6,697 nucleotides of DNA. Origin: JBEKZQ01 sp049509675 (GTDB lineage Bacteria; Planctomycetota; Planctomycetia; Pirellulales; Thermoguttaceae). Numbering within the stretch: position 1 is the first letter of the stretch; the number at the start of each line of letters is the position of its first letter. The translations under genes were made by a program, and so were the position numbers. The notes under the pieces were generated by a model. That model had not been told where the DNA came from. It saw nothing but the letters and a program-made list of their open reading frames with translations, and searched no databases. The DNA lies in contig JBEKZQ010000352.1 of assembly GCA_049509675.1 (NCBI GenBank), forward strand, positions 1 through 6,697, in the 5' to 3' direction. Positions 5,409 through 6,697 of the stretch are shown here, piece by piece.

Positions 5409-5570
5409 TCAATGATCGGTCAAGGGTCTCGCGGCGTTTTTCGCAAAACTAAGCCACATCGACTCTTGCGTTTGTTCCGCGTCCAAGTCTCCTCCGCACT
5501 GCAATAATCCGCAGTACGCAATGCGAATCCGTTCACGGATTGTTCTCTCAAAATATTTCCGCAGCCGCAT
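5409..5570 (-). pseudogene. Protein-like reading frame, possible gene remnant
   Basis: The frame 5570 to 5409 encodes 53 residues with soluble-protein character, including RLRKYFERTIRERIRIAYC, GLLQCGGDLDAEQTQESMW and LSFAKNAARPLTDH, then TGA. Amphipathic spacing and the Cys/Gly/Asp content look more protein-like than the other frames here. There is no Shine-Dalgarno sequence before the ATG at 5568-5570. The frame remains open upstream through the 5587-5704 inverted-repeat element, where the translation is not protein-like. Third-position GC is lower than in the neighbouring housekeeping genes. The best reading is the C-terminal remnant of an unrecognised gene whose upstream part is lost or interrupted; it may also be chance. 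Confidence 0.25.
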
Positions 5571-5573
5571 CGA

Positions 5574-5716
5574 ACAGCCAAGGGCAGGAGAACTGCAAAG
5601 TCGGGGTCTGGTCCATTTTTCGGCTTGTAGGCGTAGCCATTTGACTCGACCCTTGACCGAAAACATGGACCTGACCCCCTTTGGTTCAGACATTGCAGTT
5701 CTCCTACAGCCAAGGG
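5574..5716. mobile_element. 118-bp inverted-repeat (MITE-like) element with 11-bp flanking direct repeat
   Basis: An 11-bp direct repeat ACAGCCAAGGG occurs at 5574-5584 and 5706-5716. Just inside lie perfect 12-bp inverted ends GGAGAACTGCAA (5587-5598) and its complement (5693-5704). The arms continue imperfectly: after GTC on each side, the left arm has GGGGTCTGGTCCAT then TTTTCGG (5603-5623). The right arm (5657-5678) is the reverse complement apart from one substitution and a one-base indel, and it carries ten extra bases between the outer and inner blocks. The central spacer is 33 bp. No protein is encoded. The structure fits a non-autonomous element moved in trans, with the direct repeat as target duplication. 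GGGGTCAGGTCC-type sequences recur as dispersed repeats in many genomes, which supports but does not prove mobility. Confidence 0.6.
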
Positions 5717-5765
5717 GCTGCGAATTGACGGCAAACGAAAAAATGGGTAAGATGAACCTTCTGGA

Positions 5766-5912
5766 ATGCGCGAAAACCGCTTGTCTTGGCATTCCTCTGA
5801 CCTTTTATCACGTTGGTGTGAGTTATCGCCGGTGGTGATCGCTGTGCTTGCCCAGGAGGCCTTGGCCGGTACTGTCGGCAAGCACATCGAGCGGATTGCG
5901 AGGGATCGATGA
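5766..5912 (+). CDS. Possible 48-residue protein overlapping the kinase start
   Basis: From the ATG at 5766-5768 the frame runs to TGA at 5910-5912, which overlaps the kinase ATG (5909-5911) as ATGA. Such four-base overlaps are common between co-translated genes. The C-terminal half (SPVVIAVLAQEALAG then TVGKHIERIARDR) looks protein-like, but the N-terminal half does not and there is no ribosome binding site at the ATG. The frame is closed by TAA at 5748-5750. It could be a small upstream gene coupled to the kinase, the tail of a degraded gene, or chance. I do not recognise it. Confidence 0.25.
   Translation: MRENRLSWHSSDLLSRWCELSPVVIAVLAQEALAGTVGKHIERIARDR
5845..5884. other. Inverted repeat upstream of the kinase gene
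   Basis: TGCTTGCC (5845-5852) and GGCAAGCA (5877-5884) form a perfect 8-bp inverted repeat around 24 bases that contain a smaller GGCC-TT-GGCC palindrome. It ends 24 bases before the kinase ATG, upstream of the GAGGG ribosome binding site. It may be an operator or leader hairpin; if the 5766-5912 frame is coding, it lies inside that gene. Confidence 0.3.
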
Positions 5913-6697
5913 GTGACGCGGCCTCTAGCAGCCGAACGGTGGAACCGTCTCCGCTTCCACGGGAGCCGGAGCAGGCCCGTTCCGACGTGGGATCGTCGCA
6001 CGTCGCCAAACCAACACCGACATTGGATGCGCAGCCGACGGTCATCTCAAGCCGGACCCCGTTGGCCGCAGCGTCGGTCTCCGATTCGGCCAATCGCATT
6101 TTGCAGGGCCGGATCCTGCCGGGCGATCAGTTGGGGCATTTTGAGTTGCTTCAATACGTCGGAGGAGGGGGGATGGGCCGCGTGTTCCGGGCCCTCGATA
6201 CGCGTTTGGCCCGCTCGGTCGCGCTGAAGGTGCTGTCGCCCGAACAGGCCGCCGACCGGGAAACGGTCTTGCGGTTCCAGAACGAGGCACAATCGGCGGC
6301 CCGGCTGGATCATGAGAACATCGCCCGGGTGTACTACGTCGGCGAAGATCGCGGCCTGCACTTTATCGTGTTCGAGTTCATCGAGGGGGTGAACATCCGC
6401 GAGTTGGTGGAGGAGAAAGGTCCACTGCCGCTGGCCGATGCCGTCAGCTACACGTTCCAGGCGGCCAACGCCCTGGCCCACGCCGCCGCCCGCAATGTGG
6501 TGCATCGCGACATCAAGCCCTCGAACCTGCTGATCACTCCCGACGGCCAAGTGAAACTGATCGACATGGGCTTGGCCCGGCTCCGCGAGGCGGACAATCC
6601 GGCGGTCGACCTTACCGCCAGCGGGGTGACCTTGGGGACGTTCGACTACATCTCGCCGGAACAGGCGCGCGACCCGCGCCACGCCGACGTCCGCAGC
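5909..6697 (+). CDS. Hanks-type Ser/Thr protein kinase, N-terminal part (runs off the right edge)
   Basis: The first 263 codons are present and the frame is open to the window end. Residues 1-75 are a Ser/Pro/Thr/Ala-rich, probably disordered tail. The kinase domain begins near HFELLQYVG (77-85) with glycine loop GGGGMGRVF (85-93), catalytic-site Lys107 in VALK, alphaC Glu126, catalytic loop HRDIKPSN (199-206), metal-binding motif DMG (219-221, in place of DFG), and activation-loop end GTFDYISPEQ (243-252). All residues needed for phosphotransfer are present. DMG is seen in other planctomycete-type kinases and keeps the metal-binding Asp. The ATG at 5909 has GAGG five bases upstream. No membrane segment is seen in this part; any sensor domain would lie beyond the window. 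It phosphorylates proteins on Ser/Thr; whether its targets are read by the FHA protein 4 kb away is speculation. Confidence 0.95.
   Translation, partial: MSDAASSSRTVEPSPLPREPEQARSDVGSSHVAKPTPTLDAQPTVISSRTPLAAASVSDSANRILQGRILPGDQLGHFELLQYVGGGGMGRVFRALDTRLARSVALKVLSPEQAADRETVLRFQNEAQSAARLDHENIARVYYVGEDRGLHFIVFEFIEGVNIRELVEEKGPLPLADAVSYTFQAANALAHAAARNVVHRDIKPSNLLITPDGQVKLIDMGLARLREADNPAVDLTASGVTLGTFDYISPEQARDPRHADVRS

Larger units (their letters stand above)
5071..5908. other. Low-coding accessory stretch between the RHH gene and the kinase
   Basis: This 838-bp interval contains no confidently identified gene. 5071-5218 holds the RHH gene leader and otherwise nothing I can name (a 10-bp palindrome GTGCTAGCAC at 5162-5171 is too short to weigh). 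5219-5570 has two weak minus-strand frames, 5574-5716 has the inverted-repeat element, and 5766-5912 has a weak plus-strand frame. It is visibly less GC-rich than its neighbours, with longer A/T runs, consistent with decay or foreign origin. Confidence 0.55.

Noticed and set aside
5420..6001. A 193-codon minus-strand frame across the inverted-repeat element
   Set aside because: Basic, low-complexity translation without motifs. It runs through the element and the kinase N-terminal tail and overlaps the more protein-like 5409-5570 frame.
6047..6682. A 211-codon minus-strand frame opposite the kinase
   Set aside because: Antisense to an intact kinase domain; the translation has the Gly/Gln/His/Val bias of reverse-complement coding sequence.

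Overview
The window is GC-rich DNA that most resembles a planctomycete of the Pirellulales type. The clues are a protein with a C-terminal PEP-CTERM anchor, a Hanks-type Ser/Thr kinase with a disordered N-terminal tail and a DMG in place of DFG, a small FHA-domain protein, scattered short repeat elements, and mostly housekeeping genes set apart by loose intergenic DNA. The lineage is inferred from gene style; no taxonomic marker was compared.

Layout. Positions 1-1904 hold a minus-strand operon read right to left: a small FHA-domain protein, then rsgA (circularly permuted ribosome-assembly GTPase), then the first 67 codons of hflX (ribosome-associated GTPase), which runs off the left edge. The FHA stop and the rsgA start share one base (TGATG). 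rsgA and hflX are separated by a short gap filled largely by a heptamer tandem repeat. A convincing promoter (TTGACG-N17-TAGACT) lies at 1963-1991 with a palindrome across its -10 box. Transcribed divergently, at 2064-3035, is a radical-SAM protein of the YhcC/YtqA (TIGR01212) family. It is followed by a 66-bp two-headed hairpin element with REPIN architecture. Convergent to it, at 3154-3894, is a PEP-CTERM envelope protein with its own promoter and a 5'-UTR hairpin.

Positions 4184-4627 encode the RNase P RNA (rnpB, bacterial type A), with a plausible promoter just upstream. A ribbon-helix-helix protein gene (4630-5064, minus) ends two bases from the rnpB 3' helix. The 840 bp between that gene and the kinase are less GC-rich and look like accessory or decaying DNA. 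They hold two possible 53-codon minus-strand reading frames, a 118-bp inverted-repeat element flanked by an 11-bp direct repeat, and a possible small plus-strand gene overlapping the kinase start by four bases (ATGA). The window ends inside the kinase domain (5909-6697).

Functional theme. Several genes serve translation: two ribosome-binding GTPases, RNase P RNA for tRNA maturation, and a radical-SAM family for which a tRNA wobble-uridine role has been proposed. The FHA protein co-transcribed with rsgA/hflX is the most thought-provoking feature: it places a phosphothreonine-reading domain in the same operon as ribosome GTPases. This recalls the Firmicute arrangement in which rsgA (cpgA) sits beside a Ser/Thr kinase and phosphatase. 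I did not find a clearly new multi-gene defence or mobile system; the unexplained structures are the repeat elements and the 5.07-5.91 kb region.
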